Origin: Doryteuthis pealeii
Taxonomy: Eukaryota; Mollusca; Cephalopoda; Myopsida; Loliginidae
Reading direction: 5' to 3'
Length of the DNA stretch: 64,000 bases
Assembly: GCA_023376005.1 (NCBI GenBank)
Contig: CM042181.1
Span: 19,632,496 to 19,696,495, forward strand
Each line of letters opens with the position of its first letter. Within the stretch, counting starts at the first letter, position 1. A program made the position numbers and the translations under genes. The notes under the pieces are model-generated. The model did no database searches. It had not been told where the DNA came from and saw only the letters and a list, made by a program, of their open reading frames with translations. Of the stretch, positions 19,063 to 29,989 are shown in pieces.

Positions 19063-19702
19063 TCTTATTATAATGGAGATTGTGTGTTTTCTGTCTGTAA
19101 CCGAAACTATATACTACTCAAGTCACAATTCCCTTAATCATTTACATCAAATTCTCCATGATTTCATTCTTTTAAACCTTCAGTTATTAATAAAAATTGT
19201 TTTACATTATTAATACTGTTGACCATATCTACGTACTAATAACATGCAATTGTATTTATATATACAACAAAATAGCGGTTTACAGTTTGAACGAGAAGGC
19301 AATTTTGCATATTGATAATTAAAATTTGATTTTAAATAAATATGTGCTTGGTATTATTGATTTCTAATTGTTTGGTTTATCTTAAGAAATATAAACAAAA
19401 ATCTCGTGGATAAATCTTAAAAGAAAATTTATTTACAAGAAGAAATAACTGTAATATTATCCTTTACTTCCTATTTTAACTAAAATAGTTAAATTAGGAA
19501 AATTTACCAATGTAACAGGGAGTAATGGAAGATGATGGAATAGTTAGTTTCAAAGTTGTTCTATTTTGCAATCATACCCCCTCTGTTCCAATATTTTTAT
19601 CTGAATTCTTATTCAGTTTCATTAGCCTTTCTAATTTAATATGATATTTTATTATATCAAAAACTTAAATACTTGCACCCGGAGGGTGCATAAATTTGCT
19701 AG
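19063..19702 (+). mobile_element. Non-autonomous Helitron-like element, family 1
   Basis: 5' end TCTTATTATAATGGAG preceded by A; 3' end CTAG followed by T, with hairpin GCACCCGGAGGGTGC ending about 12 bases before CTAG. TC start, 3' hairpin, CTRR end and A|T insertion are Helitron hallmarks. The copy at 21546-22198 has the same ends and A|T flanks. No Rep/helicase gene, so non-autonomous. Confidence 0.85.
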
Positions 19703-19710
19703 TTATTATA

Positions 19711-19743
<33 letters not shown>

Positions 19744-19744
19744 T

Positions 19745-19945
19745 CACTCCTTGTGAGTTTTTCACACCAGTGGATGGTTTTTCAATGGAATTCTGAGTGA
19801 CAACAAGTCTCCTCAGACTGCAAGACACTTCTGAGTATTCTAGCTGATCTCAATGCCGTTGTGTGGATGGTCTCAATTCTTCTGATTTCCAATTCTTCTA
19901 GTCTCTTTTCCAAATTCTTGCAGACCGTTCAAGGCACCAGATTTT
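19745..19945 (-). pseudogene. LINE-X C-terminal fragment
   Basis: Plus-strand landmarks ACAACAAGTCTCCTCAG, CTTGCAGACCGTTC and TGGATGGTCTCAATTCTTCT match 18640-18844 and 19957-20241. The minus frame is interrupted. Confidence 0.75.
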
Positions 19946-19956
19946 ATTATTATTAT

Positions 19957-20245
19957 TTACTCCTTTTGAGTTTTCACAACAGCGTTAGCTGATGGTCTTT
20001 CACTGGAGTCTGAGTGACAGCAAGTCTCCTCAGATCTCCAGGACTCTTCTGATATTCTGGCAGATTGCAGCAGTGCAGTGTTCTGAATGGTTTCAATTCT
20101 TCCTCTGATTTCCAAACTTTCCAAACCCTTTTCTAATCCTTTTGGGACTGTTCCAAGTGCACCAACTACAATTGGTATCACTTTCACTTTCATATTCCAT
20201 AACTTTTTCAGTTCTCTGGCAAGGTCCAGATATTTGTCCATTTTT
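19957..20245 (-). pseudogene. LINE-X C-terminus, best copy
   Basis: A 94-codon minus frame: DKYLDLARELKKLWNMKVKV, IPIVVGALGTVPKGLEKGLE, SLEIRGRIETIQNTALLQSA then RISEESWRSEETCC. The block KYxDLARELxxLW-M...VVP(I/V)VVGALG-IPK is the conserved tail of a LINE protein class common in invertebrate genomes. The end appears frameshifted. The family's upstream motif (HDW...WDFEI) is at 24.5 and 26.5 kb. Confidence 0.85.
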
Positions 20246-20269
20246 CATTTTCCTTTAGCTTCACCCTAA

Positions 20270-20294
20270 TTATTATTATTATTTTAATGATAAA

Positions 20295-20337
<43 letters not shown>
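20270..20337. repeat. (ATT)n microsatellite
   Basis: ATT/TTA triplets; further runs lie at 19705-19742 and 19040-19062. Confidence 0.93.
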
Positions 20338-20339
20338 TT

Positions 20340-20430
20340 CAATTTTCACTTTTAGTGTCTTTTTTCTACCAGTGTAAGCTGATAGTTTTTCACTGGAGGC
20401 TGAGTGACAACAAGTCTCCTCAGGTTTTAT
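20340..20430 (-). pseudogene. LINE-X terminal fragment
   Basis: AGCTGATAGTTTTTCACTGG and CTGAGTGACAACAAGTCTCC match the extreme 3' coding end of LINE-X. Confidence 0.6.
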
Positions 20431-21165
20431 TTATCTGTTCTTTCTTCATTTTGGCCTTTAACGATGGATTTCTGGTTTTTAAAAGGTCAAGACAAGAAAG
20501 TCTTCATCTTTGTCATGCTGTGACTTAGTCATATCTCCTGGCAAACAATGGGTTGTGCGGTCGCGGGGTGGGGTGGGGGTTTGTCAGGATGGGTGAGGGA
20601 GGGGATTGAGAGAGAGCACTTGATTTGTGTGGAGAGGAGGGGGAGGGAAAGAGAGGAGGACTAAAGTCACTCTTACTTCTCCTTTTTACTCTTCTCTCTT
20701 CTTTCCTTCCTTTTCTCTCTCTCCCCACTCCCACCCTCTACACCCTTATCATCTTCTTGGAAATGTTATTATAACTAAAGCCCAACTATTTATGGATCAT
20801 CTACTACTACTACTACTACTACCATTATTATTATTATCACTACGACTGCTATCAATATTATTATTATTCACATTATCATTATTACTACAGCAAAATAAAA
20901 AAACACCCTCTGGGCGATGTAAAATAGATTTTTGAAAGATATTGCTTGAGGAGGTGGAAGTTAAAAATTAAATGTCGGAGAGTTTGAACCATAAATCATG
21001 AAATCATCAAATTTTATTAAAGGAGTAAAAAAAAAAAAAAGCAATTTGAAATCGAAACTAAGTTCTATTAACTTTGATAATCTATTAAAATAAAACAAAC
21101 TATAATAAATATATGATACTGGGGATGTATCTATTAAAACTTGTTTAAAAAACAATGAGGACTGT
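20431..21165. other. Spacer with TC-rich and triplet repeats
   Basis: Contains pyrimidine-rich sequence about 20640-20740, (TAC)n about 20803-20823 and ATT runs about 20824-20890. No gene. Confidence 0.6.
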
Positions 21166-21195
21166 CTAATGTTGCATGCTCAAATTTTGAGTGTA
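21050..21195 (+). repeat. Repeat I copy
   Basis: AATAAAACAAACTATAATAA and AACTTGTTTAAAAAACAAT...GCTCAAATTTTGAG recur at about 29440-29575 and 30040-30178. Confidence 0.55.
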
Positions 21196-21222
21196 TTTAT
21201 CTATGTTTATGACGATTCGGGT

Positions 21223-21264
21223 AATTACGTCACTGCTTACGTGACGTAAGCAGTGACATAATTT
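21223..21264. repeat. Short perfect palindrome
   Basis: GTCACTGCTTACG (21229-21241) and CGTAAGCAGTGAC (21245-21257) pair exactly across TGA, with flanking AATTAC/ATAATT extending the stem. GTAAGCAGTGACGTA also occurs at about 23627. Confidence 0.8.
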
Positions 21265-21299
21265 TTGTTGCAGACAAAAACCGAAGCGAATCTCCATTA

Positions 21300-21380
21300 T
21301 TAATAGATTAACATTATTAATACTACTACTATTATAACATATTCCTACTACTACTACTACTAATGCAACTACTCTACTAC
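21300..21380. repeat. (TAC)/(CTA) triplet-rich
   Basis: Several short TAC and TTA triplet runs. Confidence 0.8.
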
Positions 21381-21545
21381 TAAACAATTACACACGACTG
21401 TATCATTATTATTTATCAGCATCATAAGTTTTTCCCCTGCCCCCCCCAAAAAAAAATAAACAGGGGTATTGTCAAGGATGTTGTCATCTGACAGTAGAAA
21501 TCACGGAATATATTTGTTGGTTTTATTGGCATTGTTGCAAATATA

Positions 21546-22198
21546 TCTTATATAATGGAGATTGTGTGTTTTCTGTCTGTACCGAAAACTATATTCCTAC
21601 TCAAGTCACAATTCTCTTAGTTATTGGCATCACATTCTCCATTGAATTTTATTTTTATTTAACCTCAATTATTAATAAAATTGTCTTACATTATTAATTA
21701 CTGTTTACTATGTCTACATACTGACAACATGCAATTATATTTATATATACAACAAAATAGCGGTTTACAGTGTAAACGGAAGGCTAATTTGCATATTAAT
21801 ATTAAAAATCGAATAATAAATATGTGCTATAGTATTATTGATTTCTAAACTGTTTGGTTTTATTTTAATGAATATAAGCAAAAGGCTCTTCAAATGAATC
21901 TTAAATGAAATCCATTAACAAGAAAAAATAACTGTCATTTTATTCTTTACTTCCTTTAACTAAATACTTAAATTAGAAAAAAATAACAATGAAAGACGAG
22001 AGTGATGGAAGAGTAAGTTTTCAGTTGTTCTATTTTTTATTATACTCCTTCTGTTTCACATCTTTATTATACTTCCTCTGTTTCAAATCTTTCTTATCTG
22101 TATTCTTATTTAGTTTCATTAGCCTTTCTAATTTAATGCAATATTTTATAACATTAAAACTTAAATACTTGCACCCGGAGGGTGCATATATTTGCTAG
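21546..22198 (+). mobile_element. Non-autonomous Helitron-like element, family 1, copy 2
   Basis: Begins TCTTATATAATGGAG after A and ends hairpin GCACCCGGAGGGTGC, ATATATTTG, CTAG before T. It aligns throughout with 19063-19702 (shared AATAGCGGTTTACAG, GTTTGGTTTTATTTTAA, AATACTTGCACCCGG). The 653-bp length agrees with the 640 bp of copy 1. Confidence 0.85.
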
Positions 22199-22220
22199 TA
22201 TATAATATATATATATAATA

Positions 22221-22484
22221 CAGTGATTTAGTGCATCCTGGGACGCATACATTTGCTTTGAATGAGTCCCCAGGTAAATTTATGGGTCCCAACTAAAGCC
22301 GTCTAACTCCTACTTTGAAACCTGTCCTGTATAATTTATTTCAAGAAACTATTGAAATGTATTACGGTTAGCTTGAAATGGTTAGGGAAGAAAAAAAAAA
22401 AACATTGGGATGCATGGATATGATTTTTTGCGTTCTTTTAAGATTTTTGTGCATAGGGACACATGATGCGTACCTATCAGCATC
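22221..22484 (+). mobile_element. MITE-H copy 1 (tandem)
   Basis: CAGTGATTTAGTGCATCCTG, GGGTCCCAACTAAAGCC, AGAAACTATTGAAATGTAT, TGGGATGCATGGATATGATT, ending ACCTATCAGCATC. The end is the complement of the CTGATAG start seen in copy 2, giving a ~15-bp terminal inverted repeat. Confidence 0.7.
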
Positions 22485-22490
22485 TATATA

Positions 22491-22772
22491 CAGTGATCCT
22501 GATAGCTTTTTGATTTAGTGCGTCCTGGGATGCACATATTTGCTTTGAATAAGTCCCCGGGAAAATTTATGGGTCCCAACTAAAGCCATCTAACTCCTAC
22601 CTTGTAACTTATCCTGTGTAATTCATTCCTAAGAAACTATTGAAATATATTACAGTTAGTTTGAAATGGATGAGGGAAGAAAAAGAAAAACACTGGGATG
22701 CATGGATATGATTTTACTCTGTCCTTTTAGATTTTTTGCATCAGGGATGCAGGAAGCATTACCTATAAGCAT

Positions 22773-22780
<8 letters not shown>
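22491..22780 (+). mobile_element. MITE-H copy 2 (tandem)
   Basis: Starts CAGTGATCCTGATAGC and ends ACCTATAAGCATCTCTGATA. It repeats the order of copy 1 and follows it after six bases (TATATA). The TA flanks fit TA-targeting elements. Superfamily uncertain. Confidence 0.7.

Positions 22781-22821
<41 letters not shown>
22781..22821. repeat. (TA)n
   Basis: Perfect TA run. Confidence 0.95.
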
Positions 22822-22823
<2 letters not shown>

Positions 22824-22849
22824 ATTGTTGAAAAAGGAAGTAATCATTA

Positions 22850-23684
22850 TGTAGTATATTAAAAAATGAAAACAAGTAAATGGTTAAGTGGTGAGTATTC
22901 ACCTGCAGTGTTCATCTATATTAGATCATTACATATGAGTAATAGATATATGATAACGAACAGTGTAGTATTGTTATAGTAAAAAATAGTTTTGTTAAAA
23001 AAAGTAAGTTCAAATCAAAATTTTTTAAAAACTGATAACAAGGTACCAGCTTGTATTCTGTGATAAAAATTTATTATCGACCTCCAGTATCAAAGCTAGA
23101 TGATTAATAATAGATCAACACTGCAGTGTTGGAAAAAATCGCCACTAACCCATTTAAACCTTTTTTTTTTACATTTATTTCATATATATATATATATATA
23201 TAATATATATTATATATATAACTTTTAATGTAATGAAATATTTTAAATTAGAAAGACTATCAAAATCAAATAAGATTTCACTTATTTTAATTATATTTTA
23301 TTTGGTTTCTATATAAAATCATTCATACGATTAATTTGAATACATTGGAGGAAAAAAACAATGAATATATAAAGATCACTAACACCAAGTAATTATTTAT
23401 TTAAACCCAGTTTTGTTAAAACCAGTATGTAAATTAACCACACCATATATTTATGTAAACCTTTATGTCTTAGTGATTTATAAGATAAGGGCTTTTTGAG
23501 CCAAATCTAACTCGGATTTCATAAGACATTGTTAATAAATAAAATTTATTCTATTTTATTAATGATTTTGACTATGAATTAAATACTCATTGATAAACTC
23601 ACGCAATTCCTGAGGGTATTGTAAAGTAAGCAGTGACGTACTTTCAGTTGCCAGAAGAGAGACAAGACATTGCTTAAATCTACC
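22850..23684. other. AT-rich region, nothing assigned
   Basis: Over 800 bases of AT-rich sequence with a TA run at about 23180-23220. No domains or repeats shared with the rest of the window, apart from the GTAAGCAGTGACGTA string. Confidence 0.55.
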
Positions 23685-23707
23685 ATTATATATTTATATA
23701 TATATAT

Positions 23708-23741
<34 letters not shown>

Positions 23742-23763
23742 ATATATATACTTATATATATAT

Positions 23764-23822
<59 letters not shown>
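23685..23822. repeat. (TA)n with interruptions
   Basis: TA dinucleotides with ATTT interruptions. Confidence 0.95.
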
Positions 23823-23825
<3 letters not shown>

Positions 23826-23897
23826 TTGTAAACATTAATTGTAAATATCATGTTGATTACAATTTTTAAAAGATTCTAATTTCAAAAGAAAAAAATT

Positions 23898-24128
23898 TGG
23901 ACCATACGACCTTTAGGCACCCCTTTTGCTTTGCTGATACATAAGTACATTTTTTTCATTTACAACGTCAACATCCGGTTGTTTGTTAGGGTTAGGGTTA
24001 GGGTTAGTTTTATGATAAAAAAAACCCTCTAAAAATTGTCTATTGTAAAAATAGACATTGTAAATGAAAAAAATGTACTTATGAATCAGCAAAGCAAAAG
24101 GGGTGCCTAAAGGTCATATTGTCCAAAA
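23898..24128. mobile_element. Foldback element enclosing telomere repeats
   Basis: The left arm, from TTGGACCATACGACCTTTAG to TTTTTTTCATTTACAA (23898-23966), is matched by the right arm from TTGTAAATGAAAAAAA to GGTCATATTGTCCAA (24057-24128). The centre contains GTTAGGG followed by TTAGGGTTAGGGTTAG near 23987-24007, and AACCCTCT. Apparently a MITE-like hairpin carrying TTAGGG repeats. Confidence 0.82.
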
Positions 24129-24168
24129 ATTTATTACCCTGAGCTAACAAATGGCTTCAGATCACTCA

Positions 24169-24412
24169 TAAGTAAGTAAAGTCGACGGGCGGCCTAAAGT
24201 CGGTATCAGCCAGTCAGCGAGGGAGTCCTATCCCTTTTCAATAGCGCTAGACCAAGGAGATTGTTTTAGCATCTGAGTGGAGCGCCACACCTACCATCAG
24301 CTCCTTACTTTACTGCACAGATCCCTGGCTACTCATACGCTGAGTTGGCGGGACCGTATCTGAACCTTGTGGTTTTAGCCGAACGCTCTACCGACTGAGC
24401 TTACCCGTCCCC
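24169..24412 (-). mobile_element. SINE-1 copy
   Basis: Plus strand reads AAGTCGACGGGCGGCCTAAA, GTCGGTATCAGCC, GCGAGGGAGTCC, GCTAGACCAAGGAGATTG, CACACCTACCATCAGCTCC, CTCATACGCTGAGTTGGC, then the tRNA-like head to GAGCTTACCCGTCCCC. All SINE-1 blocks are present. Confidence 0.9.
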
Positions 24413-24474
24413 TCTACTTATGATCAAAAGGCTGTAAAATCCAACCAACCAACCAACCATCCAACAGGATTGGG

Positions 24475-24690
24475 TGATTTGTTTTCATCTCAGAGTCCCA
24501 GAGGACTCTTTGTGAGTCTTATGTTCTTGGACAGTTTCCTCTTTGTGCATATACCGCATGTGTGCATGGAAAAATTATAGTAGCTTGCACAATTCCCAGT
24601 GGATCACTTTTCCACCCAGTCATGTTTGCTCTTATATTCCTCCTGGGCCAGTTTATTGAATTTGCTTCAGATGCGATCTACAGTTTTGTC
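24475..24690 (-). pseudogene. LINE-X fragment upstream of the C-terminus
   Basis: Minus-strand translation KFNKLAQEEYKSKHDWVEK, then STGNCASYYN, then frame changes. KLAQ-EYK-RHD-V...HW-LC is the segment that normally precedes WDFxIQ and VVGALG in this LINE class. It is immediately followed on the plus strand by a long CT/TTC tract. Confidence 0.7.
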
Positions 24691-25012
24691 CCTACTCTCT
24701 CTCTTCTCTCTCTTCTTCTCTCTCTCCTTTTTTCTCTCTCTCTCTCTCTCTCTCATCTTCTCTTCTCTTCTTCTTCTTCTCTCTCTCTCTCTCTTTCTTT
24801 CTTTTTCTCTCTCCCTCCCTCTTCTCTTCTCTCTTTCTCTCTTTGAACCTCTCTCTCTCTTTCTCTCTCTTTTTCTCTCTCTCCTCTCTCTCCTGTCTTC
24901 TCCTCTCTCTTTCTCCTTTCTCTCCCCCCTTCCCTCCCTCCCCCTCTCTTCTCTCTTTGAATCTCTTCTCTCCTCTCCTCTCTCTCTCTCTCTCTCTACT
25001 GTCACTCTCCGC
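24690..25012. repeat. CT-rich tract
   Basis: CT dinucleotides with TTCT and CCCT interruptions. Open frames on both strands are artefacts. Confidence 0.95.
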
Positions 25013-25319
25013 ATCGTCTACATTACTATTCTCTTGGTATCGTCTATTCCTGCTTTACCTAATTATCTATGGCCTATTATGCGTTTACCATAATAATGTT
25101 CCGCGTGATCTTTATGTCCATCTTTGTTTGATTTCAGTTATTTTCTGCCCAGAATATCTTAGGATGTCTTTTCTTTTTTCTTCCATCTTCTTTCTTCAAA
25201 CTCTTTCTTCTTTCTTATTCACTTTCTTCTTTTTTTTTTCTTCTTCTCCTCTTTTTTTTTCTTCAATCTTCGTTCGAAAAACAAACTCCTTCTAATTCCT
25301 TCAGGCATTCTTTTTTGTG
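25013..25319. other. Short unassigned block
   Basis: About 130 bases of ordinary sequence (25013-25140), then pyrimidine-rich sequence. No domain. Confidence 0.5.
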
Positions 25320-26433
25320 TTTTTTCTTCTTCTTCTCTCATTGCATTCCCTCAAGCTTGTTAATTGTTCTTCTTCTTCTTCTCTTCTTCTTCTTCTTCTT
25401 CTTCTTCTTCTTTCTTCATTCTTCTTCTTCATTCTTCTTCTCTTCTTCTTTCATTCTTCTTCTCTTCTTCTTCTTCTTCTTCTTCTTCTTCATTCTTTCT
25501 CTTTTCTTCTTCTTCTTCTTTCATTCTTCTTCTTCTTCTTCTTCTTCTCTTCTTCTTTCTTTTTCTTCTTTTCTTCTTCTCTTCTTCTTCTTCTTCTTCT
25601 TTCATCTTCTTCTTCCTTCTTCTTCTTCTCTTTCTTCTTCTTCTTCTTTCTTCTTCTTTCATTCTCTCTCTTCTTCTTCTTTCTTCTTCTTCTTCTTCTT
25701 CATCTTCTTCTCTTCTTCTTCTTCTTCTTCTTCTTCTTCTCTTCTTCTTCTCTTCTTCTTCTTCTTCTTCTTTCTTCTTCTTCTTCTTCTCTTCTTCTTC
25801 TTCTTTCTTCTTCTTCTTCTTCTTCTTCTTTCTTCTTCTTCTTTCTTCTTCTTCTTTCTTCTTCTTCTTCTTCTTCTTCTTCTTCTTCTTCTTCATTCTT
25901 CTTCTTTTCTTCTTCTTCTTCTTCTCTTCTTTCTTCTTCTTCTTCTTCTTCTTCTTCTTCTTCTTCTTCTCTTCTTCTTCTTTCTTCTTCTTCTTCTTCT
26001 CTTCTTCTTCTTCTTCTTTCTCTTCTTTTCTTCTTCTTCTTCTTCTTCTTCTTCTTCCCTTCTTCTTCTTCTTCTTCTTTTCTTCTTTCATCTTCTTCTT
26101 CTTCTTCTTCTTCTTCTTCTTCTTCTTCTTCTTCTTCTTCTTCTTCTTTCATTTCTTCTTCTTCTTCTTCTTCTTCTTTCATTCTTCTTCTTCTTCTCTT
26201 CTTCTTCTTCATTCTTCTTCTTCTTCTTCTTCTTCTTCTTCTTCTTCTTCTTCTTCTTCTCTTCTTCTTCTTCTTCTCTTCTTTCATTCTTACTTCTTCT
26301 TCTTCTTCTTCTTCTCTCTTCTTCTTCTTCTTCTTCTTCTTCTTCTTCTTCTTCTTCTTCTTCTTCTTCTTTCTTTCATCTTCTTCATTCTTCTTCTTCT
26401 GTCTTCTTCTTCTTCTTCTTCTTCTTCTTCTTT
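25320..26433. repeat. 1.1-kb (TTC)n tract
   Basis: Nearly uninterrupted TTC triplets (GAA on the other strand) with TTTC, CATTC and CTC interruptions that shift the register. All three forward frames stay open, so Phe/Ser/Leu proteins of up to 435 codons appear. They are not genes. Confidence 0.97.
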
Positions 26434-26449
26434 TTTTTGTTAATCAATA

Positions 26450-26700
26450 ATAAGTCTGGTCTCCTAGCCTGGATAAGTCAATCTGTATTTATCTCGAAGT
26501 CCCAGAGAATTTTTTGTTTTATTTCAGAAGGATTCTGGTTATTCTGCATATACCTTTGTTGTATGGTCAAATTTAATTTTTTGCATAATCCTAGTGGATC
26601 ACCTTCCAACAGTCGTGCCTAACTTTGTATTCCCATTGTGCTAGTTTGCTACATTGCTTAATACATGGTTATGTCGATCTCTGTCACCGCACAGTCTACA
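26450..26700 (-). pseudogene. LINE-X fragment with WDFEI motif
   Basis: The minus strand reads RAVTEIDIT, then in other frames CKKLNLTIQQRYMQ, then SEIKQKILWDFEINTD. ILWDF-I-TD is the diagnostic block upstream of VVGALG. It parallels 24475-24690, so two halves or two copies of LINE-X bracket the TTC tract. Confidence 0.75.
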
Positions 26701-26839
26701 TTACGTTTTGTTGGTCTTATCAATTTTTTTGCTTTATATAAATTGTACTTATGGCATTATTGTGCAGCAAATTAGTATTCAGTTTCTCTTTATGAGTTTC
26801 CTTTTCTTAACCATGCTCCATTAGCACTGTCACACAAAT

Positions 26840-26884
26840 AGGAGGAATTATTTATATATATAATATATAATATATATTATATAG
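26840..26884. repeat. TA-rich run
   Basis: Imperfect TA run. Confidence 0.9.
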
Positions 26885-27385
26885 TGTCGTAACAAAAATT
26901 ATTAGCAATCACGATTTCTTGTATGTTGTTTTAATCTGCAACTGTTGCCTTGTCATCTTCGGAAAATTTTATTTGGCAATTGTGGAAATTGATTAGGAAA
27001 GGGAGCATATAAAAGAGTTATAAATTTCAATTTTATATGTTTAACATAGCGAAAAATCCTGGTAGGCAAGTGTGTGATACGAGATGTTATTTGTTCCGTG
27101 CACGGAAGCGTTAACCTGCTATAGGAGGTTTTAGATGCTCTTATATTTAACCGCACAGTTGGGATACCTGTATGTCATACTGTATATGACTGAGTATCAT
27201 ATGGTGAGGAGTATCAACTGCCTTTTTTTTAAATTAAAAGTTGAAGAAAGAAAGAAGAAGACTGACAACTGCCTTCTGATCTTCCCCACTCAATACCCCA
27301 AATCTAAAGGCGTACACTCCCACCCACACCTCGACTAACTACATGATAGTTTATAGTTAAAAAAAATTAAAAAACACACTACCTC
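26885..27385. other. Unassigned AT-rich sequence
   Basis: No recognisable domain or shared repeat. Confidence 0.5.
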
Positions 27386-27483
27386 TTTCTGTCTCTGTCT
27401 CTCTCTGTGTCTGTCTTCACTGCACCCCCTCTCTCTCTCCTCTTCCTATCTGTCTCTGTCTCTGCCTGCTCTGTTTGTCTGCC

Positions 27484-27525
<42 letters not shown>
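27385..27525. repeat. CT/GTCT microsatellite
   Basis: CTGT and CT repeats ending in a pure (CT)n. Confidence 0.93.
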
Positions 27526-27526
<1 letters not shown>

Positions 27527-27639
27527 AACCCCCTTACCCCAAATTCTCTGATTTTCCTTCCGGGTCAATGGTTTGATTTTTTAAAAATCCGTGTGAGTTA
27601 AAATTAAAAATTAATTAACTAATTAAAAAGAGAATTATA

Positions 27640-27873
<234 letters not shown>

Positions 27874-27876
27874 TAC

Positions 27877-28314
27877 ATGTAGAATTAAACAAAAGACACA
27901 TCTCCTGTTTAAAAATTTTATTTTGATCTTTCAACTTTCTGCTGCCAACTTTTTAAATATTTGGGTGGAATTCGTGGATTCCAAATACTTGAAGCTTTAT
28001 ACATAAAACAATACAAACCATCCTTAAACAAAATTAATTCCAATGCAGTACAACATTAAAATGCCTATAACACCTTTTCTCATCAATTCTTCTCGCTTTC
28101 CAGCCTTCCATCATTAATATAAGTTTAAAAAAAAACTAGAACACATCACCGCCTGTGATGGCCACTCGAAGTTGCCGAAAGTATCGGGACTGAAACTTTG
28201 GTGGACTTAATCCACCAATTCCACCGAAATATTTAAAAGTTGGCCAGGAAAACTTGAAATGATTCGTTAAATAAATTGATTAACTGGAGACATGCCTTTT
28301 GTTTATTCAACATG
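27877..28314. mobile_element. Foldback-F copy 1 with hammerhead-like centre
   Basis: The left arm (AGAATTAAACAAAAGACACA, TTTGGGTGGAATTCGTGGAT) is complementary to the right arm (TTAATCCACCAATTCCACC, GCCTTTTGTTTATTCAAC). Near the centre, CCTGTGATGGCCACTCGAAG, TTGCC, GAAAG (28152-28181) is a damaged form of the CTGATGA-hairpin-GAAA core in copy 2. The copy is flanked by TA tracts. Confidence 0.75.
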
Positions 28315-28332
28315 AAAATGAAAGAATACCCA

Positions 28333-28375
28333 CAACACACCACACACACACACACACACACACCACACACCAGAT
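28333..28375. repeat. (CA)n
   Basis: CACACA repeats. Confidence 0.93.
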
Positions 28376-28510
28376 ATATATATATTAGTAAATGAAGAAA
28401 AAATCTTAAAACTTGCTTCATTATACAATAATTTATTTTCAACCGTATTAATACCGCATCTTCAGGTAATCCAAGAACATGACTCGTTACTGAGAATTTT
28501 CCAAAGTAAA
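28376..28510 (-). repeat. Unidentified repeat with CTGAAGA-hairpin-GAAA
   Basis: Minus strand: CTGAAGA (28459-28465), T, GCGGTATTAATACGG, TT, GAAAA. A strong GTATTAATAC stem separates the two boxes. The extra T, the TT slip and the lack of a good helix III argue against activity. Confidence 0.4.
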
Positions 28511-29345
28511 GCATCTCTTTTAAATTATCAATTTAGGGGAGGGAGCGGTTGGTGTCTTAGTTTGGAATGGGTGGGGTTAGTTCTTTGAATGAGGCGGGGA
28601 GGTCTATGTTATGGATGAGGTGTGGCTTAGCCTGGGCATATTCTTTGGAAGAAATAGTGTAAGAGTGTATAGTACAAAATGACAGAATTATAAGACTTAG
28701 AAATAAGGAGAAACATAATAAAAGAAAAAAGAAAAGAAGAAAAATAACAAAAAAAAAACAAAATAATAAAAATATAAAATAAAGAAACAAAATAAAGATA
28801 AAAAATCAAAATAAGTGAAGTAAAGAATTTAAAGAGTAAAAATAAAAAAAATTTTTAAATAAAAATAAAAAAATTAAACCTAAGAAGTAAGCTTCAGAAC
28901 AATTTGAATGATATATAAGTAAAAAAGAATAAAATTGAATACAGCTAAGAAATAGTGGTTATAATACTTAAGTAAAAGATATATATATATATATATATAT
29001 ACACACAGAGTATTATAGTATAATTGTTGCAGCAAAGTTTCAAAATTTAAATTCAAATAATCTCATGTTTACAAAAATTGATAGAATTCATTTAATCAAA
29101 ACCAAATGAAGTGTTCACTCTTGAAAGTTTATTTTTCATTATACTTTTATGATTATGCAATCCATACCTAGTATAATAATCTCACCACAGAAAGTGACTG
29201 TCTTTGACTATCATTAAAACTCATATACATTAGATAACTTAAATATATATTAAAATAAAACAAAACTTATATTTAAATATATATTATTATTAATAATTCA
29301 TTTTTGAATATTTTACACAAAAATTGTAGTGTGATTAATTCTATT
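28511..29345. other. A-rich region, nothing assigned
   Basis: AAAATAAAAA-rich sequence with a TA run at 28977-29000. No genes or shared repeats recognised. Confidence 0.55.
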
Positions 29346-29349
29346 TGTA

Positions 29350-29578
29350 AACTTTTTAGTCAACCCTCTTGGATACTTGAAAAAAATGATTCTGTTTGTA
29401 AAATGAATTTTCTCATAAAACCTATCGTTAAATTAACTTTAAAATTATATAAAATTTAAAACAAAACATACAAAATATATAATATATAAGGTATTCATAA
29501 AACTTTTGTTTAAAAAAAACAATAAGGAGTGCTCTAAGGTTTGATTGCTCAAATTTGAGCGTACAACTGTCCTTTTAA
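29350..29578 (+). repeat. Repeat I copy
   Basis: ATTTTCTCATAAAACCT, TTAAATTAACTTTAAAATTA and TTTGTTTAAAAAAAACAATA correspond to 29990-30180 and 21050-21195. Confidence 0.5.
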
Positions 29579-29579
29579 A

Positions 29580-29828
29580 AGTCGACGGGACGGCCTCTAA
29601 AGTCCGGTATCAAGCAATAGGAGGAGTCTATCCCCTGTTTCGAATAACGCTAGACCAAGGAGATTGTTTTAGCATCTGAGTGCGCAGCGCCACACCTACC
29701 ATACAGCTCCTTACTTTTACCCACAATCCCTTGCGCTACTCATACGCTGAGTTGGCGGGGACTGATCGAACTAGGAACCTTGTGGTCTTCTAGCGAATGC
29801 TTCTAGCCGACTGAGCTAACCCGGCCCC
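29580..29828 (-). mobile_element. SINE-1 copy
   Basis: Plus strand AGTCGACGGGACGGCC, TAAAGTCCGGTATCAAGC, GCTAGACCAAGGAGATTG, CACACCTACCATACAGC, CTCATACGCTGAGTTGGC and CTGAGCTAACCCGGCCCC. Several one-base insertions relative to other copies; they may be old mutations or sequencing noise. Confidence 0.88.
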
Positions 29829-29989
29829 TTTTTTCTACTAAAATATCCTTCACCGTGACTGTTACCAAAGACCTTGCATGAGAGAAGGTATGATTGCTAC
29901 TATTCTTGTAATCTCTATTCCCTAGGTAGTGTTGAATGTTAATCAAATTTGGATGCTTGAGATGTTTATAATCAGATGACATTGTCAAT

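Noticed and set aside
25315..26622. 435-codon Phe/Ser/Leu open frame, and similar long frames in GA, TATC and TA tracts
   Set aside because: Open only because a triplet or dinucleotide repeat contains no stop codon; all frames are similarly open and composition is pure repeat.
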